A model generated the notes under the pieces. The model was given only the letters and a program-made list of their open reading frames with translations. It did not search any database and was not told the origin of the DNA. A stretch of 41,260 nucleotides of DNA from Prevotellaceae bacterium UBA4359 (lineage in GTDB: Bacteria > Bacteroidota > Bacteroidia > Bacteroidales > Bacteroidaceae), in NCBI GenBank assembly GCA_002393555.1, contig DGSP01000008.1, forward strand, positions 1-41,260. Direction: 5' to 3'. Position 1 is the stretch's first letter. The number at the start of each line of letters is the position of its first letter. Shown here in pieces: positions 8,553 to 16,701 of this stretch. The position numbers and the translations under genes were made by a program.

Positions 8553-8723
8553 TCAATCCTTGTGGCAATGGCATTGGCCCTCGCCGGTGCGAGGACAGCC
8601 ATGTTGGCAGGAGCCGCAGTTGCACCCTCGGCTCTTGCCCGTTGCTTGCCTGTAGATGTAGCGTGCCACGAAGAAGAGGGTGCAGGCAAGGATGAGACAG
8701 ACGATGATTTCTTGTGTTGTCAT
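8553..8723 (-). CDS. FeoB-associated Cys-rich membrane protein
   Basis: This 56-residue ORF is too short for usual gene calling but is well supported. It has one membrane helix (about residues 5-22, EIIVCLILACTLFFVARYIY) and a cytosolic tail rich in Cys and His: CNCGSC, HGC and CHCH before a C-terminal KD. This matches the small Cys-rich proteins encoded right after feoB in many bacteria. They are thought to assist Fe(II) transport, perhaps in place of FeoC, but the mechanism is not settled. It starts 11 bases after the feoB stop and is followed at once by a strong terminator, so it is the last gene of the feo operon. Confidence 0.9.
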   Translation of the reverse strand: MTTQEIIVCLILACTLFFVARYIYRQATGKSRGCNCGSCQHGCPRTGEGQCHCHKD

Positions 8724-8733
8724 GTTGGGAATG

Positions 8734-11049
8734 TCAGAAAAGAGAACCTATCTGGAACACGGCCATCGAGGTGAGCCAGGCGAGCAGGGTGGTGTAGAGG
8801 GCGGTGAAGGCGGCCCATTTCCACTTGCCCGATTCGTTTTTGATGCCGATGCAGGCAGGAATGCAGGGCATGTAGAGCAGCACAAACACCATGAAGGAGA
8901 AGGCTGCCAGGGTGGTCATGCCGCTGGTGGTGATGTCGCCATGATAGAGCACCTCCATCGTGCTGGCCACAATCTCTTTGGCACCCACGCCGGCGATGAG
9001 GGCCACGCCTTCTTTCCACGCCAGGCCGCAGGGCTGGATGATGGGTTCGACGAGTTTGCCGATTTGTCCGATGAAACTCTGCTCCATCTGCTCATTCTCA
9101 GTGAGTTCTGGGTTGTGGGGGAAGTAACTGAGCGCCCACACGATGATGCTCGCCGCCAGGATGGTGGTGCCCATTTTCTTCAGATACTGCTTGCCTTTCT
9201 CCCATGTGTGACGGCTCACACTCTTCATGGAGGGCATGCGGTAGGGGGGCAATTCCATCACGAACGGAGTGCTTTCTCCCCTCACGACGAAACGGCTGAA
9301 CACCTTGGCCATCAGGATGCTGAAGAAGATGCCAATGAGATAGATGCAGAAGAGAATGAGGGCTGAATTTTTGGGGAAGAAGGCGCCGATGATGATGATA
9401 TAGACAGGCAACCGGGCAGAGCACGACATGAGGGGGATGATGAGCATGGTGATGAGCCGAGACTTGCGGTCTTCGATGGTTCGGGTGGCCATGATGGCAG
9501 GGATGTTGCAGCCGAAGCCCATAATCATCGGGATGAACGACTTGCCGTGCAGCCCCATGCGGTGCATGATTTTGTCCATGATGAAGGCAGCGCGCGCCAT
9601 GTAGCCGGAGTCTTCCATCCAGGAGATGAAGGCATAGAGAATCATGATGTTGGGCAGGAAGACGATGACACCGCCCACACCGCTGATGATGCCATCGACG
9701 ATGAGGTCTTTGAGCGGACCTTCGGCCATCCACTCGCTCACCATGCCGCCGAGCCATTCCACCCCTGCATCAATCCAATCCATCGGGTACTGGCCGATGT
9801 TGAACGTGCAGAAGAACATCAGATACATGAGCAGCAGGAAGATGGGGTAGCCCCACACCTGGTGGGTGACAAAAGCGTCGATTCGCTTGGTGGTGGTGCG
9901 GTTGTAGCGGCGCACCTTCTGGAAGGTCTCCTTCAGTGCACCCTGCACATAGCCGTATTTGGCATCGGTGATGGCCGACTCGCTGTCTTGGTCAATCTCT
10001 TGGAGAATGTACTTTTGGCAGGCATCGCGTTCGGACAGGATGTCGGCATGATTGTCCAACTTCCTTACGATGCCTTCCACCTGCCGGTCGTTCTCCAGCA
10101 GTTTGATGGAAAGGAAGCGCGCCGAATAGTTCTGGTGAGGTTCGGGATTTTTGCGGATGAGGGCTTCAACCCGACTGATAGACTCTTCGAGCAATGCTCC
10201 ATGATTCACGTGTATGTGTCTGGCTATCTTTTGCTTACCTTCGGTGATTTCGATGATTTGGTGAAACAGTTCCTTCACCCCCTCGCCCGTCTTGCCGACA
10301 GTGGCCACGATGGGCGCGCCGAGCAGGATGCCGAGTTGCTCGCGGTCGAGTTGGTTGCCGCTTTCGCGCAACTCGTCGAACATGTTGAGGGCAATGACCA
10401 TCGGCACGTCCATGTCGATGAGTTGGGTGGTCAAGTAAAGGTTGCGCTCCAGGTTGCTGGCATCAATCACGTTGATGATGATGTCGGGATGCCGCTCGAT
10501 GATGTACTTGCGCACATAGAGTTCCTCGGGGGTGTAGGCAGACAGGGAATACGTGCCGGGCAAATCGACCAGATTGAAGTGATAGCCCTCGAAGTCAAAG
10601 TGGCCCACCTTGGCATCGACCGTCACACCCGAGTAGTTGCCCACACGTTCGTGGGCACCGCTGGCTATGTTGAACAGGCTGGTTTTGCCGCAATTGGGGT
10701 TGCCCACAAAGACCACGTTCAGTTCGTGCTCCTTCACCTTGGCCAACTGATACATCACGTTTTCGCTTTCAGCGGCAGGAATGCCTTTCAGTTCGGGGTG
10801 CAGGGCTTCCCACTCCTTGGCCTCTTCCTCGCTCACCACCTCGACCAGTTCGGCCTCGGCGCGGCGAAGGCTGACCTCGTAATCCATGATTTTATATTTC
10901 ACGGGGTCGCGCAGAGGGGCGTTGAGCAGCACTTTCACGCTCTTCCCCTTGATGAACCCCATCTCCACAATGCGCTTGCGAAAGCCGCCGTGACCCATCA
11001 CGCGGACGATGACGCCTGTCTCTCCTGTCTTTAACTCTGATAATTTCAT
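8734..11049 (-). CDS. feoB: Ferrous iron transporter, FeoA-FeoB fusion
   Basis: The 771-residue protein fuses an N-terminal FeoA (SH3-like) domain, about residues 1-75, to FeoB. The G domain shows G1 GNPNCGKT (116-123), the NYSGVTVD switch region, G3 DLPG (162-165) and G4 NMFD (222-225). The C-terminal half is a polytopic permease with GFGCNIPAIMATR and Cys-containing helices. It imports Fe(II) across the inner membrane under low oxygen. The ORF stays open to 11127, but a promoter -7 element (11097-11104) lies inside that extension, so the Met at 11049 (MKLSELKTGE) is chosen. The gene is divergent from the hemerythrin-LuxR regulator and cotranscribed with the Cys-rich partner. Confidence 0.96.
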   Translation of the reverse strand: MKLSELKTGETGVIVRVMGHGGFRKRIVEMGFIKGKSVKVLLNAPLRDPVKYKIMDYEVSLRRAEAELVEVVSEEEAKEWEALHPELKGIPAAESENVMYQLAKVKEHELNVVFVGNPNCGKTSLFNIASGAHERVGNYSGVTVDAKVGHFDFEGYHFNLVDLPGTYSLSAYTPEELYVRKYIIERHPDIIINVIDASNLERNLYLTTQLIDMDVPMVIALNMFDELRESGNQLDREQLGILLGAPIVATVGKTGEGVKELFHQIIEITEGKQKIARHIHVNHGALLEESISRVEALIRKNPEPHQNYSARFLSIKLLENDRQVEGIVRKLDNHADILSERDACQKYILQEIDQDSESAITDAKYGYVQGALKETFQKVRRYNRTTTKRIDAFVTHQVWGYPIFLLLMYLMFFCTFNIGQYPMDWIDAGVEWLGGMVSEWMAEGPLKDLIVDGIISGVGGVIVFLPNIMILYAFISWMEDSGYMARAAFIMDKIMHRMGLHGKSFIPMIMGFGCNIPAIMATRTIEDRKSRLITMLIIPLMSCSARLPVYIIIIGAFFPKNSALILFCIYLIGIFFSILMAKVFSRFVVRGESTPFVMELPPYRMPSMKSVSRHTWEKGKQYLKKMGTTILAASIIVWALSYFPHNPELTENEQMEQSFIGQIGKLVEPIIQPCGLAWKEGVALIAGVGAKEIVASTMEVLYHGDITTSGMTTLAAFSFMVFVLLYMPCIPACIGIKNESGKWKWAAFTALYTTLLAWLTSMAVFQIGSLF

Positions 11050-11096
11050 CGCTTGCTCAAATTCGATGATTTGCAATTTTTTCTGCAAATCGGATG

Positions 11097-11127
11097 CAAA
11101 GTTACGGCCTTTTGTGCAACAAAACAA
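11097..11127 (-). promoter_or_regulatory. feoAB promoter
   Basis: On the minus strand TTG (11125-11127), 20 bases, then TAACTTTG (11097-11104) fits the Bacteroidota promoter. The predicted transcript begins about 40 bases before the chosen start at 11049. Confidence 0.65.
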
Positions 11128-11167
11128 TACTCATTTGTTGGTAAATCACACCTTAATTATAAATATG

Positions 11168-11184
11168 TAGCAAGATAGATGCTA
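11168..11184. promoter_or_regulatory. Possible operator between feoAB and the hemerythrin-LuxR gene
   Basis: TAGCA and TGCTA (11168-11172, 11180-11184) form an inverted repeat with a 7-base centre, placed between the two divergent promoters. The arms are short, so this is weak evidence. Confidence 0.25.
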
Positions 11185-11203
11185 TAGTGAACAATTTTTT
11201 TAC

Positions 11204-11211
11204 TAACTTTG
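11204..11211 (+). promoter_or_regulatory. -7 element of the hemerythrin-LuxR gene
   Basis: TAACTTTG matches the -7 consensus about 65 bases before the start codon at 11277. No clear TTTG is seen at the -33 place, as might be expected of an activator-dependent promoter. Confidence 0.55.
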
Positions 11212-11276
11212 CACAATAAAAACAATGGTTTACGTAATTCTGCATAGTGTTTAACCCTTTAGAAACTATCAGGATT

Positions 11277-12254
11277 ATGATTTCTATTAGACAGAGATAT
11301 ATGGCTGGTCAATATAAATCGACGGATAAACTAAGTTATGTACTTGCCAACGACTACCGCCTGCTGCAGGTGATGAGTCGCTTTGGCATTTCGCTGGGTT
11401 TTGGCGAAAAGACCATCACGGAGGTGTGCCGCCAGTGTGGCGTGGATGCTGAGACTTTCCTCTCTATCATCAACTACGTGAAGGACGGGGCGGAAAACCG
11501 TCCGCAAAGGGTGGAAAACGTGAGCGTTGCCTCGGTGCTGGGCTATCTGAAACGCACTCATGCCTACTTTCTCGGCTATCTGTTCCCCAACATCCGCTTT
11601 CACCTGCTGAATGCGATTGACTGCTCAGTGCAGAACGAGATTGCCTTTCTGGTGCTGAAGTTCTTCGACGAGTATGTGGAGGAAGTGCGCAAGCACATGG
11701 AGTATGAGGAAACGACCGTGTTTGCCTACGTGGAGAGATTGCTGGAAGGCGAGGCGGTTTCCATCGAGAACAGCCACCTGCTGTCGCGCCACCATGAGGC
11801 CATCGAGAGCAAACTGAAAGAACTGAAAAACCTCTTCATGCAGTACTATCCGCAGACTGAAATCAACGAGAAACTGAATTCGGTGATTGTGTCCATCTAT
11901 CAGGCTGAGGAGGACTTGAGCATCCACTGCCTGGTGGAGGATAATATCTTTGTGCCGTCGGTGCGACGTCTGGAACATCAGGCAAAGATGCGCCAACCCG
12001 AAACAGAGGCGGACGAGGAAGTGCTTTCGCCTGTGGGAGGCGAGCAGTTGTCCGACCGCGAGAAGGAAATCGTGGCGTGTGTGGCCAAGGGATTGTCGAA
12101 CAAGGAGATAGCCGACACGCTGTGCCTGTCGGTCAACACGGTGACCACTCACCGACGAAACATCGCGCGGAAACTAGATTTACACTCGCCTGCCGCCATC
12201 ACCATCTATGCCATCGTGCACAAGTTGGTGACGCTGAGCGAGGTGAACATCTGA
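11277..12254 (+). CDS. RIC-like hemerythrin domain fused to LuxR-type HTH regulator
   Basis: The 325-residue protein has three parts. Residues 15-70 look like the ScdA/YtfE N-terminal (DUF542) domain, but the usual Cys-Cys of that domain is replaced (FGISLGFGEKT); a CRQC pair occurs at 51-54. Residues 85-235 look like a hemerythrin domain with all expected di-iron ligands: His 95, His 140 and Glu 144 (HxxxE), His 172 or 173, His 217 and Glu 221 (HxxxE). Residues 257-315 form a LuxR/GerE DNA-binding domain (LSDREKEIVACVAKG, NTVTTHRRNIARKL). RIC proteins repair iron centres damaged by NO or oxygen; here the fusion suggests a di-iron sensor that controls transcription. It diverges from feoAB. 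The Met at 11277 is preferred over 11247. Confidence 0.88.
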   Translation: MISIRQRYMAGQYKSTDKLSYVLANDYRLLQVMSRFGISLGFGEKTITEVCRQCGVDAETFLSIINYVKDGAENRPQRVENVSVASVLGYLKRTHAYFLGYLFPNIRFHLLNAIDCSVQNEIAFLVLKFFDEYVEEVRKHMEYEETTVFAYVERLLEGEAVSIENSHLLSRHHEAIESKLKELKNLFMQYYPQTEINEKLNSVIVSIYQAEEDLSIHCLVEDNIFVPSVRRLEHQAKMRQPETEADEEVLSPVGGEQLSDREKEIVACVAKGLSNKEIADTLCLSVNTVTTHRRNIARKLDLHSPAAITIYAIVHKLVTLSEVNI

Positions 12255-12311
12255 TGCTGGCTGCTCTGAAAACAAACCGTGGAAAATGAACAAATTTTTT
12301 TTGTTAAATAT

Positions 12312-13421
12312 ATGGAAAGAAAAGTTGCATTAATTACAGGTATCACCGGACAAGACGGTTCATACCTTTCTGAGTTCCTTCTGGCCAAAGGCTATGAAGT
12401 TCATGGCACCATCCGTCGCTCGTCGGTGGATTATCGCGAGCGCATCGCTCATCTGGAGGGTACTCCCAATTTTCACCTTCACTATGCCGACTTGGGCGAC
12501 TCGATGTCGATGCTGCAGGTCATCAGCAAGGTGAAACCAACCGAGATTTACAACCTGGCGGCTCAGAGCCACGTGCAGGTGAGTTTCGACTCGCCTGAGT
12601 TCACGGCTGACGTGGATGCCGTGGGCGTTCTCCGTGTGCTGGAGGCCGTGCGTCTGTGCGGCTTGGCTGACAAGTGCCGCATCTATCAGGCCAGCACCTC
12701 CGAACTCTATGGCAAGGTGGAGGAAGTGCCTCAGAATGAGAACACTCCGTTCCATCCTTACTCTCCATACGCAGTGGCTAAACTCTACGGATTCTGGATT
12801 GTGAAGGAATATCGCGAGGCGTATAACATGTACTGCTGTTCAGGCATTTTGTTCAACCACGAGAGTGAGCGTCGTGGCGAGACTTTCGTCACCCGCAAGA
12901 TTACGTTGGCGGCTGCTCGCATTGCTCAGGGCAAACAGGAGAAACTCTATCTGGGCAATCTCTCTTCGCTGCGCGACTGGGGCTATGCCAAGGACTATGT
13001 GGAGTGCATGTGGCTCATTCTGCAACAGGACAAGCCCGAGGATTTCGTCATCGCTACTGGTGTGCAGCACTCGGTGCGCGAGTTTGCCTACTATGCCTTC
13101 AAGGCCGCAGGCATCGAACTGAAGTTTGAGGGCGAGGGCATGGACGAGAAAGGCATCTGTGTGGCTGGCCCAGACAATCTGGTGGGCAAGACGCTGGTTG
13201 AGGTGAGTGCCGACTTCTACCGTCCCACCGACGTGGTGAACCTTTGGGGCGACCCGACGAAGGCGAAGGAAAAACTGGGATGGAATCCTCAAACCACCTC
13301 TTTCGAACAACTCGTTTCCATCATGGTGAAGCACGACATGGAGAAGGTGGCTGCCGACCATGTGGCCTCTGTCATGCGAACGAACTTGGCAGAGTATTTG
13401 GAGAAGGGAGTAGTGAAGTAA
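12312..13421 (+). CDS. gmd: GDP-mannose 4,6-dehydratase
   Basis: The 369-residue protein is a short-chain dehydrogenase-type enzyme that turns GDP-mannose into GDP-4-keto-6-deoxymannose, first step to GDP-L-fucose. It has the nucleotide-binding loop TGITGQDGSYL at 9-19, the STSELYG active-site strand, the YAVAK catalytic Tyr/Lys motif and NHESERRGETFVTRKIT, a block specific to Gmd. Length fits the family. The ORF can extend to 12279, but the Met at 12312 puts the Rossmann strand at the usual distance. It is followed by fcl, which carries out the next step, after a 102-base repeat-rich spacer. Confidence 0.96.
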   Translation: MERKVALITGITGQDGSYLSEFLLAKGYEVHGTIRRSSVDYRERIAHLEGTPNFHLHYADLGDSMSMLQVISKVKPTEIYNLAAQSHVQVSFDSPEFTADVDAVGVLRVLEAVRLCGLADKCRIYQASTSELYGKVEEVPQNENTPFHPYSPYAVAKLYGFWIVKEYREAYNMYCCSGILFNHESERRGETFVTRKITLAAARIAQGKQEKLYLGNLSSLRDWGYAKDYVECMWLILQQDKPEDFVIATGVQHSVREFAYYAFKAAGIELKFEGEGMDEKGICVAGPDNLVGKTLVEVSADFYRPTDVVNLWGDPTKAKEKLGWNPQTTSFEQLVSIMVKHDMEKVAADHVASVMRTNLAEYLEKGVVK

Positions 13422-13430
13422 GTTGAAAAC

Positions 13431-13520
13431 TGAAAACTAAAGACTAAAAGTTCAAATTATCATCAATAAAAAATAAGGTAATGGCCACTTTTAGTTTTTA
13501 GTTTTTCACTTTTAGTTTTT
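13431..13520. repeat. Inverted and direct CTTTTAGTTTTT repeats between gmd and fcl
   Basis: TGAAAACTAAAGACTAAAAG at 13431-13450 faces a near-perfect inverse copy at 13488-13508, which is followed by a direct copy CTTTTAGTTTTT at 13509-13520. It could fold into a weak A/T-rich stem within the gmd-fcl message. It looks like simple-sequence spacer more than a defined terminator. Confidence 0.6.
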
Positions 13521-13523
13521 GAT

Positions 13524-14720
13524 ATGTTAGACAAGAACAGTAAAATATTTGTGGCAGGACATCATGGTTTGGTGGGTTCTGCCATTTGGAACAATCTCAA
13601 GCAACGGGGCTACAACAACCTTGTGGGCAAGTCACACGCTGAACTGGACTTGCTCGACCCTGTGGCTGTGAAGAAGTTTTTCGATGAGGAACAGCCTGAC
13701 GCGGTGGTGTTGGCTGCTGCCCATGTGGGCGGCATCATGGCCAACCTCAAGTATCGCGCCGACTTCATCTATCAGAATTTGCAGATTCAGCAGAATGTGA
13801 TTGGGGAGGCTTGGAAACATGGCGTGAAGAAACTTCTGTTCCTCGGCTCCACCTGTATCTATCCGGGCGAGGCACCGCAGCCGATGCCTGAGGATTGTCT
13901 GCTCACCTCGCCGCTCGAATACACCAACGAGCCTTATGCTATCGCCAAGATTGCAGGGTTGAAGATGTGTGAGTCGTTCAATCTGCAGTATGGCACCAAC
14001 TATATCGCTGTGATGCCGACAAACCTCTATGGACCTAACGATAATTTCCATCTGGAGAACTCTCATGTGTTGCCTGCCATGATTCGTAAGATTCATTTGG
14101 CTAAGTGTTTGAACGAGGGTGACTGGGATGCTGTGCGCAAAGACCTCGGTTTGCGTCCTGTGTCGATGAAGGTGCCGAAGATGGTGGATGGCCAAGGTGC
14201 TGGTTCTGAACAAAAAGAAGCCACTGCCACTCAGACGATTATGGCTACGGCGATGAGCGACGAGATGACCATTCTGCAGGTGCTCCGCCACTATGGTATC
14301 ACCCCTGAGGCTGTTACTTTGTGGGGAACGGGGGCACCGATGCGCGAATTTCTCTGGAGTGAAGAAATGGCCGATGCTTCTGTGTATTGTCTCCTCAATG
14401 TGGATTTCAAGGATGTTGTGGAAAAGAGCGACTTCAAGATGAACCGTGATGGCATCAAAGAAATCCGCAACTGCCACATCAACGTGGGAACTGGTAAGGA
14501 AATTTCCATCAAGGAAGTGGCAGAGCGCATCATGAAGGAGATTGGTTTTAAGGGCGAACTTCGTTGGGATGCGTCGAAACCTGATGGCACCCTGAAGAAA
14601 CTGACCGATGTGTCTAAACTCCATCGCCTTGGATGGCATCACACCATCGAGATTGACGAGGGCATCCACCGTCTCTACGAGTGGTACTTGCAAGGCATCT
14701 GCATCAATCATCAGCAGTAG
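13524..14720 (+). CDS. fcl: GDP-L-fucose synthase
   Basis: This 398-residue enzyme does the epimerase and reductase step from GDP-4-keto-6-deoxymannose to GDP-L-fucose. Visible are the N-terminal AGHHGLVGSA nucleotide-binding loop (11-20), the AAAHVGGI strand, GSTCIYP, and the YAIAK catalytic Tyr/Lys motif. The usual length is about 310-320 residues; the excess is a polar insert at roughly residues 197-260 (VRKDLGLRPV to MSDEMTILQ) between the NDNFH segment and TLWGTGAPMREF. The remaining protein is intact, so the insert is probably a lineage-specific loop. Fucose is used for surface glycans in these bacteria. It pairs with gmd upstream. Confidence 0.95.
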   Translation: MLDKNSKIFVAGHHGLVGSAIWNNLKQRGYNNLVGKSHAELDLLDPVAVKKFFDEEQPDAVVLAAAHVGGIMANLKYRADFIYQNLQIQQNVIGEAWKHGVKKLLFLGSTCIYPGEAPQPMPEDCLLTSPLEYTNEPYAIAKIAGLKMCESFNLQYGTNYIAVMPTNLYGPNDNFHLENSHVLPAMIRKIHLAKCLNEGDWDAVRKDLGLRPVSMKVPKMVDGQGAGSEQKEATATQTIMATAMSDEMTILQVLRHYGITPEAVTLWGTGAPMREFLWSEEMADASVYCLLNVDFKDVVEKSDFKMNRDGIKEIRNCHINVGTGKEISIKEVAERIMKEIGFKGELRWDASKPDGTLKKLTDVSKLHRLGWHHTIEIDEGIHRLYEWYLQGICINHQQ

Positions 14721-14750
14721 TTTTGTTGACACCTGTTTCAAGCATCTATC

Positions 14751-15521
14751 GTGATTAGTAAGAACAAAATCAAGTATATCCGTTCGCTGGAACTGAAGAA
14801 ATTCAGGAAGGCGAACGGAGTGTTTGTAGCCGAGGGCCACAAACTGGTGGGTGATTTGCTGAATGTCTTCGAATGTAAGTATTTGGCAGCAACTGCCGAG
14901 TGGCTTTCTGCTCATGCCGAATGGCTGAAAGGGCTGGAAAAGAAGGGGGTAGAGATGGATGAGGTGACTGACGACGAGTTGCGTCGTGTCAGTTTCCAAG
15001 AGACTCCTCAACAGGTGTTGGCAATTTTTAGACAGCCTGTCTATACTGTTGATGTTCGAGAAGTTGCGAAAGAGAATCTTTGCCTGATGCTGGACGATGT
15101 ACAGAATCCAGGCAATCTGGGTACTATCGTGCGGCTGGCCGATTGGTTTGGTGTTGAACACATCTTCTGTTCAACGGGATGTGCTGACATCTATAATCCT
15201 AAAACGGTGCAGGCCACGATGGGAGGTATCGCACGTGTGCAAGTGCATTATGTGGATTTGGCGGAAACGTTGGCTTCGCTCGATGCTGACACGCCTGTCT
15301 ATGGCACTTTCCTTGATGGGGAGAATATGTATGGAAAGACATTGGCGAAGAATGGCGTGATTGTGATGGGGAATGAAGGGAAAGGCATCTCTGATGCCAT
15401 CGAACAATATGTGACAGAAAGGCTTTATATCCCTAACTATCCTGAAGGGCGACAGACATCAGAGTCGCTCAATGTGGCCATTGCCACTGCTGTCGTCTGT
15501 GCTGAGTTCAGAAGGAGATAA
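14751..15521 (+). CDS. TrmH/SpoU-family RNA 2'-O-methyltransferase
   Basis: The 256-residue protein has an N-terminal RNA-binding substrate domain (about 1-95; KFRKANGVFVAEGHKLV is typical) and a SPOUT knot domain (about 105-255). SPOUT motifs include DDVQNPGNLGTIVRLADWFG, VMGNEGKGIS and the knot segment IPNYPEGRQTSESLNVAIATAV. It likely methylates a ribose in rRNA or tRNA with S-adenosylmethionine; the target base cannot be read. The start codon is GTG, 30 bases after fcl, so it may be cotranscribed with gmd-fcl. Its last 63 bases overlap the end of the convergent small gene at 15459-15707. Confidence 0.92.
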   Translation: MISKNKIKYIRSLELKKFRKANGVFVAEGHKLVGDLLNVFECKYLAATAEWLSAHAEWLKGLEKKGVEMDEVTDDELRRVSFQETPQQVLAIFRQPVYTVDVREVAKENLCLMLDDVQNPGNLGTIVRLADWFGVEHIFCSTGCADIYNPKTVQATMGGIARVQVHYVDLAETLASLDADTPVYGTFLDGENMYGKTLAKNGVIVMGNEGKGISDAIEQYVTERLYIPNYPEGRQTSESLNVAIATAVVCAEFRRR

Positions 15522-15707
15522 GACTTGACGAGTGTGGTAGGCTTCTCTGCCACGGATGATGATGGTGCCGCCAAGCCATTCGGTCATAGGAAGTTCGCCT
15601 TTGAGGGGATAATGATTCACCACCAAGTGTTCAAAGAGTTCTACAACGTGATTGTTGTGGAACTCTTTTTCGTTGAGAAAGACTCTTGATGCTGCCACTC
15701 GTCGCAT
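15459..15707 (-). CDS. Small conserved-looking protein of unknown function
   Basis: This 82-residue ORF starts three bases after the DUF4296 stop and appears to be the last gene of the pyrB-ileS-lspA operon, which is the main reason to accept it. The N-terminal 60 residues look like a folded small domain (RRVAASRVFL, VVELFEHLVVNHYPL, LPMTEWLGGTIII), with beta-strand-like alternation. The C-terminal third (SPSELSTDDSSGNGHIERL) is polar and overlaps the end of the convergent methyltransferase gene by 63 bases. I recognise no catalytic motif and assign no function. If it is not real, the leftward operon would end at the DUF4296 gene. Confidence 0.65.
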   Translation of the reverse strand: MRRVAASRVFLNEKEFHNNHVVELFEHLVVNHYPLKGELPMTEWLGGTIIIRGREAYHTRQVLSPSELSTDDSSGNGHIERL

Positions 15708-15710
15708 GGT

Positions 15711-16682
15711 TTATCGTTTAGGGGTTGTGGCCTTTCTGCGTCGTGGACCGATAGAGTTGGGAGTACGAACCGATGGGGTTGTTTGTATTGTGATGTGTTC
15801 TCCCGATTTGTTCTGTTGCCGGATTTCTTCTGGAGTGAGACGATGCTCAATGGGCTGAACAACAGTGTCTTCTACAATGGAATCGGCTTTGATACTGTCG
15901 GTCGGAATTTCCACCTCGGGGGCTTTCTCATGCATACGAACAAGCGAAATGTTATCGACGATGCAGAGGTTGCGTGTCGATTTTTTCCCTCTATAATAGA
16001 AGAATCCCGTGATGCTCTTCAGTTCTTTTTGGGCATCGGTTTTCACGGTTAGTTGCTGTGTACCGCTGTTGGTGATAGTGCGCGTGGTGCCAATGTGCCG
16101 GCCATCGGTGTACATCACGCTCAGTCCCACATTGAGGGAAATGTCGTAGTCGTCTCTCGATTCTCTGATGAATACGGGAGTCAGCGTCAGAATGAGTTGG
16201 TCGTTCTTATGAAAACTGCTGTCGGCATGGATGGTGAAACTTTCCTTGTTCAGAAGTGACTTGTTATGGAAAGCATACAGTTGTGCCGAACTCCAAAGGT
16301 TGGTGGTGTCGCCACCTGTTTCGTAAATGGCCATCATGTCGTTGTTGCCATTCACGATTTGAATTTCCTCATTTGCTGAGTTGTAACGTTCTTTCAGATT
16401 CTTGTAAATCTCGTGCAGGTCTTCGGCATGGCGGTTGTAGTAGATGATGGAAGTGTCGAACTGTGCTTCCGTGATGCCGTGTTTCTCGAAGACGGCGTTG
16501 ATGTAGTCCTGGGCTTTTTCCATTCTCTCCTCGCTGGGCAATTGGTTGATAATCCCTTGCATCATGTGATAGTCGTAGAGTACGTTCTCCATCTCACTAC
16601 GTGAAAGCACATTTTGGGGACGGTCTTCACATGCCACAATGATGAGGGCGAACAGTAGGATGAATGGGAAAAAACGTTTCAT
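15711..16682 (-). CDS. DUF4296 lipoprotein
   Basis: The 323-residue product has a lipoprotein signal (hydrophobic stretch ending LIIVAC, Cys 18). Residues about 25-110 match the DUF4296 helical domain in layout (SRSEMENVLYDYHMMQGI, then two more helices with HGITEAQFDTSIIYY). The middle, about 140-265, is predicted beta-rich, and the C-terminus is Pro/Arg/Lys-rich and likely disordered. DUF4296 proteins are common in Bacteroidota but have no known role. It follows lspA by 19 bases, which is apt since lipoproteins need that peptidase, but this is only positional. Function unknown. Confidence 0.85.
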   Translation of the reverse strand: MKRFFPFILLFALIIVACEDRPQNVLSRSEMENVLYDYHMMQGIINQLPSEERMEKAQDYINAVFEKHGITEAQFDTSIIYYNRHAEDLHEIYKNLKERYNSANEEIQIVNGNNDMMAIYETGGDTTNLWSSAQLYAFHNKSLLNKESFTIHADSSFHKNDQLILTLTPVFIRESRDDYDISLNVGLSVMYTDGRHIGTTRTITNSGTQQLTVKTDAQKELKSITGFFYYRGKKSTRNLCIVDNISLVRMHEKAPEVEIPTDSIKADSIVEDTVVQPIEHRLTPEEIRQQNKSGEHITIQTTPSVRTPNSIGPRRRKATTPKR

Positions 16683-16701
16683 ATCGGCGAGATAAGAATG
16701 A

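Noticed and set aside
9547..11034. 495-codon plus-strand frame opposite feoB
   Set aside because: Shadow of feoB; repetitive His/Val/Asp composition and no recognisable motif.
11050..11127. Longer N-terminus of FeoB from 11127
   Set aside because: The -7 promoter element lies within it and the FeoA domain starts normally at the Met at 11049.
13632..15161. 509-codon minus-strand frame opposite fcl and the methyltransferase gene
   Set aside because: Crosses two clear genes on the other strand and has no family features.
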